Shown: piece after piece, positions 31,920-41,800 of the stretch
Layout: each line of letters begins with the position of its first letter
Position numbering within the stretch: position 1 is the stretch's first letter
Origin: Clytia hemisphaerica
Lineage: Eukaryota > Cnidaria > Hydrozoa > Leptothecata > Clytiidae
Assembly (NCBI GenBank): GCA_902728285.1
Contig: CACVBU010000158.1
Location: forward strand, 434,001 to 498,000
Direction: 5' to 3'
DNA length: 64,000 bases
The notes under the pieces: generated by a model
Database searches by the model: none
Told to the model about the DNA's origin: nothing
Seen by the model: only the letters and a program-made list of their open reading frames with translations
Program-made: the position numbers and the translations under genes

Positions 31920-32953
31920 TTAACTTTCTTCAGCTTTCACAATTTCCATAACTATTTTCTTTTTAACATCAACTTCATAACTGAAATCAGAATTAAGCAA
32001 CTTGAGCTTGAGGTCGTTCATACCATCTTCTGTGTCGATATTATTCAGAGTTTCTGAACCGAACATATCGATAAGGATGTTGTTTGATAATTTCACTGTC
32101 ATTTCCGGAGCATCAAATTCAACGAATACGACAACTTTAAATAGATTTCGATGCAATTTAAGGTAACTAATCTTGAAATCCTTACTGCATGAAGAACAGG
32201 AAGTCATACCTTGTGTGGATGGTGCTAACCTTTTTTGGCATGATTTACATGACCAATAGTTGTCCACTTTAACGCTAGCTATAACAGGCGTTGTTATTAG
32301 CTTGGTAGACAAGTCAACTTCGCTGAGAACCTGTTCTGGGAATTCAACGTCCAAATCTGCTGTCAGGTAACAAATTGAAGATGAGTAAGTGGTACCAAGA
32401 CAAATCTCCTCGTTAATCACTTTTGAGGAAAGTGAAGTCAATTGAATGAGTGTGTTTTCTCTAACCAGATGAACAAAGTCTCCCCACAGGGACAAACTGA
32501 CAGTTTTCACGCCATCAGAGAAAAGGCAAGGGCGCATAAGACTTGTTTTGGTTTTGCCGAACTTATCATATTCTTTCATCTCAGTGGGACCTGAATATTT
32601 GATTTTTCCAACCGCTGAAAGAACCGTTCCATTCTCATCGATATCAGAAAGATGAACAGCATCAGCATCATTTAAACCAAAGCTGAGTTCATTGTCATCA
32701 ATGTCCGAGATTGAAGAGTAGCTGTTAAAAAAATATACCTCTTTCCCTGGTACTAATTTGCCGGCACGGATGGCAGTTTTGTTATGAAAGGCGTCAAGAA
32801 ATTTTTGCCTTATTGATTTGATGTCTTTATGGTTGCTGATTATTATTTTGCAAAAATCAGTTTTGCCAGTTTTGAGATGCACCGTGAAGAAATTTCTGGT
32901 ACGAGCTTGATTTTGGCTGATCGTTGCAACTACGCCAACAAATCCAAGGATGT
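31920..32953 (-). CDS. RPA-like ssDNA-binding protein, last exon (Helitron 1)
   Basis: Begins after a minus-strand acceptor ATTCTTCTTTAG and ends at the stop at 31920. It encodes about 343 residues with OB-fold-like strands (ILGFVGVVATISQNQARTRN, then VSLSLWGDFVHLV) and a C4 zinc ribbon: YWSCKSCQKR and MTSCSSCSKDFK. That is the plan of the RPA large subunit, which coats single-stranded DNA, and RPA-like genes are known cargo of Helitrons. It enters in phase 1, exactly matching the donor at 33214. The upstream 32 codons of the longer frame (signal-like MKSFALMLFLVLM) lie in the intron. Confidence 0.8.
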
Positions 32954-33213
32954 CTAAAGAAGAATAGTAACAATCAATTTGCAATACCCTGTGTTGAAAG
33001 AGAAGGCTTGACATAAGCACAAGAAATAACATTAACGCAAAACTTTTCATGACCAGGCAATGACTTTATACATAAACCATTTACTTAAACCAGTCCCACT
33101 GTATTTAATGGGTTTACTATTTTAGTAAAAGCTGGTAAGAATTAAATAATGCATTTCTGAAATGTTTGAGAAAAAATTAAAGAAAAATGTTCTTGAATTT
33201 TACTTTTTCTTAC

Positions 33214-33483
33214 CTCTGGCATTGGGTGGAATGGAAGGTGAAAATCTTGGGGACGGCAAGAGTGATGGAGACCCAAACAAACGTGATGGTGTATTGACCA
33301 TCCCTTCAACAGCCTGCTTTTTAGGAGTCACCGGTGTCTCATTGTTATTCAAACTTTCACTGGCGTTGGGAGAAGAACTTGAACTTTTGGTGGTGTTATT
33401 ACTTTGAGTGCTAGCTAATGCATCAAAGTCATCCATCTTAGCATCAGCAGCAGTTTGCTTCCTCTTTCTGTCACCTTTTGCCA
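33214..33483 (-). CDS. RPA-like protein, Ser/Thr/Pro-rich linker exon (Helitron 1)
   Basis: 270 nt between acceptor TTTATTACAG and donor CCAGAG|GTAAGA on the minus strand, phase 1 at both ends. It encodes AKGDRKRKQTAADAKMDDFD, a Ser/Asn-rich run and PSLLPSPRFSPSIPPNAR. It joins the RPA exon in frame as NAR-D-ILGFV. On its 5' side it would accept the phase-1 donor CTT G|GTATGA at the end of the helicase frame (33685-33687), which would make a helicase-linker-RPA fusion. That splice is inferred. Confidence 0.65.
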
Positions 33484-33672
33484 CTGTAATAAAGATACAG
33501 GATAATTTTTTGTTATTAAAAGAAACTAAAATGATAAATAAACAAATTTTCAGGAAAATATCCACATTTCCCCTTTACTTTTTTTTAAAAACAATGAAAG
33601 AATCACAAAAACTGCAAATCTATATACAAACTATTTAGAGGAGACGGCTGGTAAATAAAAACTTTAATTTGA

Positions 33673-34434
33673 TTACTTTGTCATACCAAGTTGACGTAAT
33701 CTGCTTTCTTCATCCAAACGCTTTTTCAAACTTTTACTTTTTGCTAAGGATTTCAATCTTTCATATGGCATTGGCTCAATATAAATACTATCTAAAGTCT
33801 TTGCTCTTGAGAGAGCAACATAAGATTGTCCAGATGCTCGTTCAGATTTTCCAAGATCAATTGACATTTGTTCTAGAGTAAGGCCTTGCGACTTGTGTAT
33901 AGTTATTGACCATGCCAATCGCAAGGGAAACTGAATTCTTTCATAATTACTACCTAGGCTGTCAGATGTATTTGCAATAGGTGGTATGGGTACCAAATTC
34001 TGTTGTAATTCTGAAAAACTTGGACCTGAATATTGGTCAAATTGTACAATCACTGCTATTGGAAAAGATGGTGGAGTTTCATTATCCTTAAAAACAATGC
34101 TGCAAACAGTACCCATGGCTCCATTACAGAGACCAGATTCAGTCCACAAATTTCTCATTAACATTACTCTAGCTCCAACTGATAAAAGGAGAGTAGGTGC
34201 CAAGCCACCCATATCATCTAAAGAGCATTTTGCAGCTTTTTTGTCATTGTGTAAAGCAGAAATTCTAGCTATCGGTTGGTTCAGTTTTTCAAGGGCCTTG
34301 AAATTGTTTTCTGCAACATCTTTATTTCCATAGGACAACTTCAAGGCATTTGAAAAGTTAGTTTTAATACTAGGTCCAGAACGTGTCAGTAACAATTTCC
34401 AATCATCTATGCTCACATTACCCATCACGAACAT
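33673..34434 (-). CDS. Helitron 1 helicase, C-terminal part
   Basis: PIF1-family (SF1B) C-terminal region: LLSVGARVMLMRNLWTESGL, LRLAWSITIHKSQGLTLEQM and GQSYVALSRAKTLDSIYIE (motifs IV-VI, the last with the arginine finger). It continues the 34418-35200 frame after a one-base frameshift near 34430, where GATGGG replaces GATGG. It ends at a stop at 33673, or splices at 33687 into the RPA linker exon. Confidence 0.8.
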   Translation of the reverse strand: MFVMGNVSIDDWKLLLTRSGPSIKTNFSNALKLSYGNKDVAENNFKALEKLNQPIARISALHNDKKAAKCSLDDMGGLAPTLLLSVGARVMLMRNLWTESGLCNGAMGTVCSIVFKDNETPPSFPIAVIVQFDQYSGPSFSELQQNLVPIPPIANTSDSLGSNYERIQFPLRLAWSITIHKSQGLTLEQMSIDLGKSERASGQSYVALSRAKTLDSIYIEPMPYERLKSLAKSKSLKKRLDEESRLRQLGMTK

Positions 34435-35200
34435 TACTCAAGAGGCTGCGAAATCTTTTTTGAAGAGAACTGCTTCCATCTGAGCGCTGATTCACAGTAA
34501 GCTCAATAACTGTATTGAATAATTGATAAACGAAAAATCCCTCAGCTTCAAGTTCATTTCTAGGATTGTTGTAATAAATAGGATGTCCTTTCACAGGAGG
34601 AAGTTGTCCCAAGTCTCCAGACAAGATCATATTTATACCTCCAAATGGCACATCAAACTTTCCAGTGGCTTGTTTGCATCTCCGATTCACCCAAGCTAAG
34701 TCTGTTCGATTAATTACAGAATATTCATCAATTATAATGTACCTAATACCTTTTAGCCTTTCTTGAAGTTGTATCAATGACGAGCCCTCAAGTTCGGAGT
34801 TAAACTTGCCTTTGATAGGCAATCTCAACAAGTGATGTAAAGTTTTACCTCCTACACTATAAGCTGCAAGTCCAAATAATGATGAAATGATGAGTGCATC
34901 TCCTAATAAATGTCTAAGTCTGTGAATCAAAAAACTTTTTCCACAACCTGCCTTTCCAAAAATTATCATCAACAGTTGTGAGTTACTATTAATGTGACAC
35001 CTTACCATCTCAAATGCTTTACGCTGTTGATCATTTAGTTTTAAGACATTCTGTAATTCAGTGTCCTCGTCATTCAGTTGACCTTCTATTCTTAAGGTAG
35101 CTTTTTTGCTATTTATCCAAGCAGGCATTTCTAATCTAGATATTGAATTATACTGGGAACACTGATCCAGCCAATATGTTCTATTTTCACTCACTACCAC
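34418..35200 (-). CDS. Helitron 1 helicase, ATPase core
   Basis: PIF1-type DNA helicase N-terminal core: LNDQQRKAFEMV (Q motif), Walker A IIFGKAGCGKSFLI, motif Ia region SLFGLAAYSVGGKTLHHLL, Walker B YIIIDEYSVI, motif III LSGDLGQLPPV and the NQR box TVNQRS. In Helitrons this unwinds donor DNA during rolling-circle transfer. It overlaps the next frame by 17 bp, a frameshift rather than true overlap. Confidence 0.85.
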   Translation of the reverse strand: MVVSENRTYWLDQCSQYNSISRLEMPAWINSKKATLRIEGQLNDEDTELQNVLKLNDQQRKAFEMVRCHINSNSQLLMIIFGKAGCGKSFLIHRLRHLLGDALIISSLFGLAAYSVGGKTLHHLLRLPIKGKFNSELEGSSLIQLQERLKGIRYIIIDEYSVINRTDLAWVNRRCKQATGKFDVPFGGINMILSGDLGQLPPVKGHPIYYNNPRNELEAEGFFVYQLFNTVIELTVNQRSDGSSSLQKRFRSLLSNVRDG

Positions 35201-35993
35201 TCGAATTATCTTCTTGTTGGGGATTTGAGAAATGATCTGCTAGAAACATCCATTCCTCTCTGTAGTTGCTTATCTCATCATTGATTACTTCAGAATCATC
35301 TTCGGAATCAGAGTCCTGAGAATCGGTACCTGTTTCTCTACTCATCATAGCATTTTCAATTGTTTCTAATTCCCTTAAATGATTAGGAACACTAACAGCA
35401 GCATCTGATCGTAGAAATGTAGCCCAACACATAATAAAACCTTCATCAGTTGCATCTATTTCACCCCAAGCTGAATTTGGAGTATGTCTCCATACTTTAT
35501 ATTTTAGTAAACTATACTTGCAGTACTTACTATAGTGAATACTATTTGGAGAAGATGAGTAAGAAGGAAATGTTCGGATTACAACTTCTTTTTTCCTTTT
35601 ATGCAACTCTTCATTGACCAAAACATAATTGGCATGAAATTGGATAAAATTCATCTCAGAAATCCTTGGATCAGAAGAGTAGTCCTCTCTAAATGCATAA
35701 ATATCCAAGTGAGATTTTTTTGTACTAACTTCACCATCAACCAATTCAACCTGTCGAGAACCATCTAAGGACATGCAATAAACTTCATAAGAACTACTGT
35801 AATACTTCAATCCTAATATTTGATGGCAAACCTCTTGAACACTCATATCACGTAAACCTACCGATCTCATCATTAATTTCTTTATTGCAGAGCTTGGGGA
35901 AAAATTATCAGAGTTTACTTTTGAAGCCACATGAGTGAACGCATCCTGTGTAATATCACTGAGCTTCTCTGGCTTAGAAGCATACTTTGTCAA
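35187..35993 (-). CDS. Helitron 1 middle region (Rep to helicase linker)
   Basis: Starts with TKYASKPEKLSD, the end of the Rep two-tyrosine motif (EYLTKYASK across the frame junction). It continues with VQEVCHQILGLKYYSSSYEV, matching the Helitron post-Rep domain, then an acidic tail before the helicase. Frame breaks flank it: at about 36030 (extra AC relative to the second copy) and at about 35190. Confidence 0.75.
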   Translation of the reverse strand: MTKYASKPEKLSDITQDAFTHVASKVNSDNFSPSSAIKKLMMRSVGLRDMSVQEVCHQILGLKYYSSSYEVYCMSLDGSRQVELVDGEVSTKKSHLDIYAFREDYSSDPRISEMNFIQFHANYVLVNEELHKRKKEVVIRTFPSYSSSPNSIHYSKYCKYSLLKYKVWRHTPNSAWGEIDATDEGFIMCWATFLRSDAAVSVPNHLRELETIENAMMSRETGTDSQDSDSEDDSEVINDEISNYREEWMFLADHFSNPQQEDNSSGSE

Positions 35994-36022
35994 ATATTCA
36001 ACACATGAGTGGTAATCAACTA

Positions 36023-37381
36023 CTACACACTGATATCAACATTGGCTCTCCATCCTTGTAATAAAACACGTTGGTGCCTGTTGACTCTTGGGTCATTTCT
36101 TGAAGTTACAACTTTTGCTCTGAACCTTTCAACACCATCTCTAGATTTCACCTTTTCAAATTCCAAATGTGTTTTCTCGTTTACTTCAAAAGGAAAGTGA
36201 AATCGACATGTTGTGTCATCATTTTTTTGCCGAAGACAATATGCCGAACTACAAAGATGTTTTTCGACAGAGTTAACAAGATTGGCATAATCTGTACTCA
36301 TTTCCTCTGGATTTAAGTTTCTATAATCCACTTTACAGGGATGTACCTGGGGTTTGACCCAGTTTTCTCCCTCCATAGGATTGCAAGTACAAAGAAGCTT
36401 ATCAACATAATCACACACTTGTTTCTCAGCCTGGCTACCTTCAGCAATAATTTCATTCAACTCTTTTTCCTGAAAAGCAACATTCTCAGATTTTAATTTT
36501 TGCGATGCAAGGTAACCTTTCAGAGCAATATTTGTTAATTCAACCAAACCTGGATCGTCTTCTAGTTTAGCAACACCATGACAATGAATGGAACCTCTAG
36601 AAGCATATTCAAACCTGTACCAGTGCCATGTAGCTTTTAGCAAATTATAAAGCCAATGCTTGACAAATTTGTTTGTACGCTCAGTGAAGTAATAGTCTAC
36701 TACATGAGGATTCTCTGTAATAAATTTTCTTATTCCATTCACATCATTGACATCTACTTTAAATTTACTCAAAAGATCTGGCCAGTGAAACTCTGCCATA
36801 GAAAATGTGAAAAAAATTGTAAATACCCCAACTTGTTTAACTGTTGCTGTCAGATTGTTTCGTACTTTGTTCCAAAAAGAACGTGATCCACTTACATCTT
36901 TGGTGTAATAAAATACCTTTTTCATCAATTCATTAGCACAGTTAGAGTTTAACATTTCATTGAATTCATCCAAAGTAAAATTCATTTCCCCTGGATTCCT
37001 TTTAATGTACAAATTTCCCCTGCTCAAAATTCTTCTACGATACAATATGTTGAAAGCCCAGTAGGCAAATCTAGGATGTGCAGCAAAACGATAGAAGTAA
37101 TTGTCATCATTGACATCACAGAATTTGAGTAAATGACGAATCTTTAATGAAAAGTTTTCAAGTTCATTAGACGCTATAGTTCTTTCCAAGGCAAGGTTAG
37201 TTGGATCACCTTTGCCATCAGGAAATAGAGTTGGAAAAGCCATAGTAGCTAAAAATGGAGTATTGAATTCATTGATTGGTTCAATACCAATAATATCCAG
37301 TTCAGGGATATTGTTGATAAAATGAGAAATTTTGTTTTTATGCATTTGTGTGTTCAAAGAAGAAGGTACAAATGAACTCAT
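36023..37381 (-). CDS. Helitron 1 Rep (HUH nuclease) domain
   Basis: Helitron_like N-terminal domain: [20 protein letters not shown], then LTATVKQVGVFTIFFTFSMA and the metal-binding HUH box YASRGSIHCHGVAKL (H-x-H). Near the end, RANVDISV leads into VVDYHSCVEYLTKYASK, which holds the catalytic tyrosines; a 2-bp insertion in this copy breaks the frame there. The domain nicks and joins DNA during rolling-circle transposition. The N-side frame change at about 37435 is a 5-bp repeat-like insertion (TTTCATTTCAT against TTTCAT in the second copy). Confidence 0.85.
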   Translation of the reverse strand: MSSFVPSSLNTQMHKNKISHFINNIPELDIIGIEPINEFNTPFLATMAFPTLFPDGKGDPTNLALERTIASNELENFSLKIRHLLKFCDVNDDNYFYRFAAHPRFAYWAFNILYRRRILSRGNLYIKRNPGEMNFTLDEFNEMLNSNCANELMKKVFYYTKDVSGSRSFWNKVRNNLTATVKQVGVFTIFFTFSMAEFHWPDLLSKFKVDVNDVNGIRKFITENPHVVDYYFTERTNKFVKHWLYNLLKATWHWYRFEYASRGSIHCHGVAKLEDDPGLVELTNIALKGYLASQKLKSENVAFQEKELNEIIAEGSQAEKQVCDYVDKLLCTCNPMEGENWVKPQVHPCKVDYRNLNPEEMSTDYANLVNSVEKHLCSSAYCLRQKNDDTTCRFHFPFEVNEKTHLEFEKVKSRDGVERFRAKVVTSRNDPRVNRHQRVLLQGWRANVDISV

Positions 37382-37392
37382 TTCATCAGGCC

Positions 37393-38068
37393 TTATGTCT
37401 TCTTCATTTTCAGGACCAAGGTCTGTTGTAATTTCATTTCATCTTCACTATGCTCACTTTCTGATTCAGAAGAGCTATCCTCAGTGGACTCTTGACTAAT
37501 AGAGGAATAAAGTTGTCCATTTAGAGGGAGATCCTCTATTCGATTTTGATCAATAGTAACATCAGAATAAACAGGGTTATTCTTCACAAGCCATTCAAGA
37601 GCATCTACAACTTTTTGTTTCCTGACCTTGAAATCTCTAGAGTCAACACAAGATCCCTTTTTAGATATCTTAATTATTGGTATATCAGAGGGCAAATTTG
37701 GCAAAACATTTGCAACTGTCTGAACATCTGAAGGAAATGTAATAACATGACCTTTATATGCTCTCTGTCTACCTCTAGGTTTACAATAAACATTCATAAT
37801 AGGTAATGCTCTAGCAATCAACATTTCCTCAACCTGCGAAAGATCTTTCAGCTCATGAGGTACTGGTGACGGGATCATGTTATTCTCACGACTGAATTTT
37901 TTTAGGCCATTGTTTATCTCGTTTACATCGAGTGCACTCTTGTTTAGAAACATTAAACCAAGCCTCTGCACAAACTTCGCATTGCTTTATTTGCATTTTA
38001 TACATTTCATTGTAGAAGTCTAGAATAGTAAGATGTTCTGTCTGTTCGAGATGAGAGCTTACAGCACC
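37393..38068 (-). CDS. Helitron 1 N-terminal DUF6570-like region
   Basis: ILDFYNEMYKMQIKQCEVCA and CTRCKRDKQWPKK, then FSRENNMIPSPVPHELKDLS, EEMLIARALPIMNVYC and GHVITFPSDVQTVANVLPNL. This C-x2-C plus 'P.EL..L...E..LIAR' pattern precedes Rep in many animal Helitrons (DUF6570-type). WPKK and FSREN are in different frames here because a T-run is 7 long (about 37898); the second copy has 6 T and stays in frame. Confidence 0.75.
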
Positions 38069-38069
38069 N
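38069..38069. other. Assembly gap base N at duplication junction
   Basis: The only N I noticed. It sits exactly where a second copy of 35801-38068 begins (38070). Confidence 0.95.
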
Positions 38070-40319
38070 AATACTTCAATCCTAATATTTGATGGCAAAC
38101 CTCTGGAACACTCATATCACTAAACCTACCCGATCTCATCATTAATTTCTTTATTGCAGAGCTTGGGGAAAAAATTATCAGAGTTTATTTTGACGCCACA
38201 TGAGTGAACGCAATTTTCTGTGTAAATATCACTGAGCTTCTCTGGCTTAGAAGCATACTTTGGTTCAAATATTCAACACATGAGTGGTAATCAACTACTA
38301 CACTGATATCAACATTGGCTCTCCCTCCTTGTAATAAAAACACGTTGTTGGTGCCTGTTGACTCTTGGGTCATTTCTTGAAGTTACCAAACTTTTGCTCT
38401 GAACCTTTCAACACCATCTCTAGATTTCCACCTTTTCAAATTCCAAAATGTGTTTTCTCGTTACTTCAAAAGGAAAGTGAAATCGACATGTTGTGTCATC
38501 ATTTTTTTGCCGAAGACAATATGCCGAACTACAAAGATGGTTTTCGAAGAGTTAACAAGATTGGCATAATCTGTACTCATTTCCTCTGGATTTAGTTTCT
38601 ATAATCCACTTTACAGGGATGTACCTGGGGTTTGACCCAGTGTTTCTCCCTCCATAGGATTGCAAGTACAAAGAAGCTTATCAACCGAATCACACACTTG
38701 TTTCTCAGCCTGGCTACCTTCAGCAATAATTTCATTCAACTCTTTTTCCTGAAAAGAAACATTCTCAGATTTTAATTTTTGCGACTGCAAGGAACCTTTC
38801 AGAGCATATTTGTTAATTCAACCAAACCTGGATCCGTCTTCTAGTTTAGCAAACCCTGACAATGATGGAACCTCTAGAAGCTATTCAAACCTGTAACCAG
38901 TGCCATGTAGCTTTTAGCAAATTATAAAGCCATGCTGACAAATTTGTTTGTACGCTCAGTGAAGTAATAGTCTACTACATGAGGATTCTTGTAAGAAAGT
39001 TTCTTATTCCATTCACATCATTGACATCTACTTTAAATTTACTCAAAAGATCTGGCCAGTGAAACTCTGCCATAGAAATGTGAAAAAAATTGTAAATACC
39101 CCAACTTGTTTTAACTGTTGCTGTCAGATTGTTCCGTACTTTGTTCCAAAACGAACGTGATCCACTTACAATCTTGGTGTAATAAAATACCTTTTTCATC
39201 AATTCATTAGCACAGTTAGAGTTAACATTTCATTGAATTCATCCAAAGTAAAATTCATTTCCCCTGGATTCCTTTATGTACAAATTTCCCCTGCTCAAAA
39301 TTCTTCTACGATACAATATGTGGAAAGCCCAGTAGGCAAATCTAGGATGTGCAGCAAAACGATAGAAGTAATTGTCATCATTGACATCACAGATTTGAGT
39401 AAAATGACGAATCTTAATGAAAAGTTTTCAAGTTCATTAGACGCTATAGTTCTTTCCAAGGCAAGGTTAGTTGGATCACCTTTGCCATCAGGAAATAGAG
39501 TGGAAAAAGCCATAGTAGCTAAAAATGGAGTATTGAATTCATTGATTGGTTCAATACCAATAATATCCAGTTCAGGATATTGTTGATAAAATGAGAAATT
39601 TTGTTTTTATGCATTTGTGTGTTCAAAGAAGAAGGTACAAATGAACTCATTTCATCAGGCCTTATGTCTTCTTCATTTTCAGGGACCAGGTCTGTTGTAA
39701 TTTCATCTTCACTATGCTCACTTCTGATTCAGAAGAGCTATCCTCAGTGGACTCTTGACTAATAGAGGAATAACGTTGTCCATTTAGAGGGAGATCCTCT
39801 ATTCGATTTTGATCAATAGTAACATCAGAAAAACAGGGTTATTCTTCACAAGCCATTCAAGAGCATCTACAACTTTTGTTCCTGACCTTGAAATCTCTAG
39901 AGTCAACACAAGATCCCTTTTTAGAATCTTAATATTGGTATATCAGAGGGCAAATTTGGCAAAACATTTGCAACTGTCTGAACATCTGAAGGAATGTAAT
40001 AACATGACCTTTATATGCTCTCTGTCTACCTCTAGGTTTACAATAAACTTTTAATAGGTAATGCTCTAGCAATCAACATTTCTCAAACTGCGAAAGATCT
40101 TTCAGCTCATGAGGTACTGGTGACGGGATCATGTTATTCTCACGACTGAATTTTTTAGGCCATTGTTTATCTCGTTTACATCGAGTGCACTCTTGTTTAG
40201 AAACATTAAACCAAGCCTCTGCACAAACTTCGCATTGCTTTATTTGCATTTATACCTTTCATTGTAGAAGTCTAGAATAGTAAGATGTCTGTCTGTTCGA
40301 GATGAGAGCTTACAGCACC
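38070..40319. repeat. Second copy of Helitron 1 block, probable misassembly
   Basis: Repeats 35801-38068 end to end in the same orientation, starting AATACTTCAATCCTAATATT and ending at CTTACAGCACC. It differs mainly by scattered single-base indels that break every long frame, as in an uncorrected long read. Sequence after 40319 (TGACGATTTC) continues the reading frame of the first copy's 5' end, so the true element probably has one copy. Confidence 0.85.
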
Positions 40320-40660
40320 TGACGATTTCATGGATATTTTCTTTTTAACTTTCTTTTGACTTTCAATTTTTTTGTTTGTTAAATTTTCTTTTATTTTCCA
40401 ATTGAATGTTTATGCAAGTCTGAGAACCCTGAAGTTTAACATTTGATACAGAGTCTTTTTGAATCTGATTTTTATTGTTTGTTTGCTGTCTTTGCTTACC
40501 CTTAATTCAACTTTTTTTTCAGTGTCTTTTTTGAGACAATAGTTGTGATCAAATTCCACTTCTGAGGAAATACACTTGACCCCTTTACAATAATCATGAT
40601 CATGTACCTTATTTTGAAAAGAGACGGATGATTATATGCAATAGGCACTTCTGTATTTTC
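40320..40660 (-). CDS. Helitron 1 cysteine-rich / Rep leader segment
   Basis: On the minus strand one frame reads KVHDHDYCKGVKCISSEVEF and DHNYCLKKDTEKKVELR up to a donor-like GTAAGC at about 40493. Closer to Rep, KRKLKKKISMKSSGAVSSHL leads in frame into EQTEHLTILDFYNEMYK of the DUF6570 region. Whether these belong to one spliced protein or two genes (protease, Rep) is not decided. Confidence 0.45.
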
Positions 40661-41540
40661 TATACCAAATCTATATTTTCATCAACACTGTTAATTACAT
40701 CCTCCTGAACATAACAACAAAAAAACCATCCTTCCTGGTATTGATACTGAATATCCTCAAAACAATGATAAACTTCTATGCTCTCTAAGAGGTCATCAAT
40801 ATAAAACCATTTATTCCTATTCGAATCAAACGAAGCAATTGTAAAGTGGGCCCCATGATTACGAACTGAAGACCTGAGACTATAAGAAATGTTTCTGATT
40901 TTGAGAGAGCTATGGATTTTCACCAAGTTCATGAGATTTTCAGCAAACTCAATAAACAAAACTGACGATGGAACAATGTCTAAATTACTTGCAGGTATTT
41001 TTGGTTGACAATTTGACACAACAATTTCTTGAACTAACAAATTCGATGAAAATAATAAGTCTGGCCATTCATTGATCACTGCATCATTATAGTTTCATTC
41101 CAAGAAAAATATTGCAAAAATGTTGAGACCGAGTCTACACAATGTTGGCCACAATTTATGCAAATTTGATTGAAGTTATAAGTGCTACAAAACATTATCC
41201 TCTCTAAGTCATTTCTAAAACAAAGACAGATTCTTGAAAAATTTGTGAAAACTCGGCATGACAATCTCTTGCTCTGAAACTAGGACAGTGATCAATAATG
41301 TGGCTCCAAATTGGATTGCGAACTTCATTAGACACTAGATACTTAAGTTCTGATTCTTTATAGATGCGATCTTTGTGAAGAGTTTTTAATTCTGTATATT
41401 TGTCACACACATCAAGAAGAGAGATCAAAAGTGGACTGTTAACGTAAGTTCTGTCTAAGAGACCAAATATACTATGGTAAAAAAGATCAATGAACGAATC
41501 AATCGCACAACTGTATGTCCTGGGGTAGAACGTACCGAAT
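40660..41540 (-). pseudogene. Cysteine protease-like (USP/OTU-type) region of Helitron 1, frameshifted
   Basis: Read in three frames on the minus strand. A Cys box TYSCAIDSFIDLFYHSIF, then LLDVCDKYTELKTLHKDRIY, a finger-like CINCGQHC and a His box HGAHFTIASF followed by NKWFYIDDL. A catalytic Cys early, a paired-cysteine finger and a late H-F-T...W/Y..DD is the layout of ubiquitin-specific proteases; OTU-type proteases are documented in Helitrons, so a deubiquitinase-like cargo is reasonable. Frame changes near 41518, 41250 and 41078 make this copy non-functional as assembled. Assignment is by motif order only. Confidence 0.5.
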
Positions 41541-41639
41541 TAGGAAGATGTAACTCACGAATTACAACATTTGTAAATCTGGGAATACTTTGCTTTTTCA
41601 GGTGGTTTTCAATTGAACTGTTCACATTAGATGATTGAG

Positions 41640-41800
41640 TGGCCATACTCTCTTTAGCTTTCATGCTAAGTTTTCGAGCTTTCATAGTCTCTTTAGCTTT
41701 CATGCTACGTTTTCGAGCTTTCATATTAGCTTTCATGCTAGTTTGAGTTTTCATACCTCTTTTTCAGCTTTCATGCTAGGTTTTGTGTTCCATACTCTTA
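41640..41800 (-). repeat. ~21/42-bp tandem repeat (MKAKES / MKARK)
   Basis: TTTAGCTTTCAT, GCTAAGTTTTCGAGCTTTCA and variants repeat. In one minus frame they give MKARKRSMKAKETMKARKLS. It lies at the 5' side of the protease-like region. Confidence 0.75.

Larger units (their letters stand above)
30086..41800 (-). mobile_element. Helitron 1 (decayed and/or misassembled)
   Basis: Rolling-circle transposon read right to left: basic repeats, cysteine protease-like region, cysteine-rich segment, Rep (HUH/two-Tyr), PIF1-type helicase, RPA-like exons, then a hairpin with CTAG. The 5' TC end was not located. A 2.25-kb duplicated block at 38070-40319 and several frameshifts interrupt it. Confidence 0.7.

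Noticed and set aside
31920-33050. Signal peptide on the RPA-like ORF (MKSFALMLFLVLM)
   Set aside because: These codons lie upstream of a good acceptor and within the intron; the phase-matched exon begins at 32953.
38185-39586. Separate small genes within 38070-40319
   Set aside because: All are fragments of the second, error-rich copy of the Helitron 1 Rep region.
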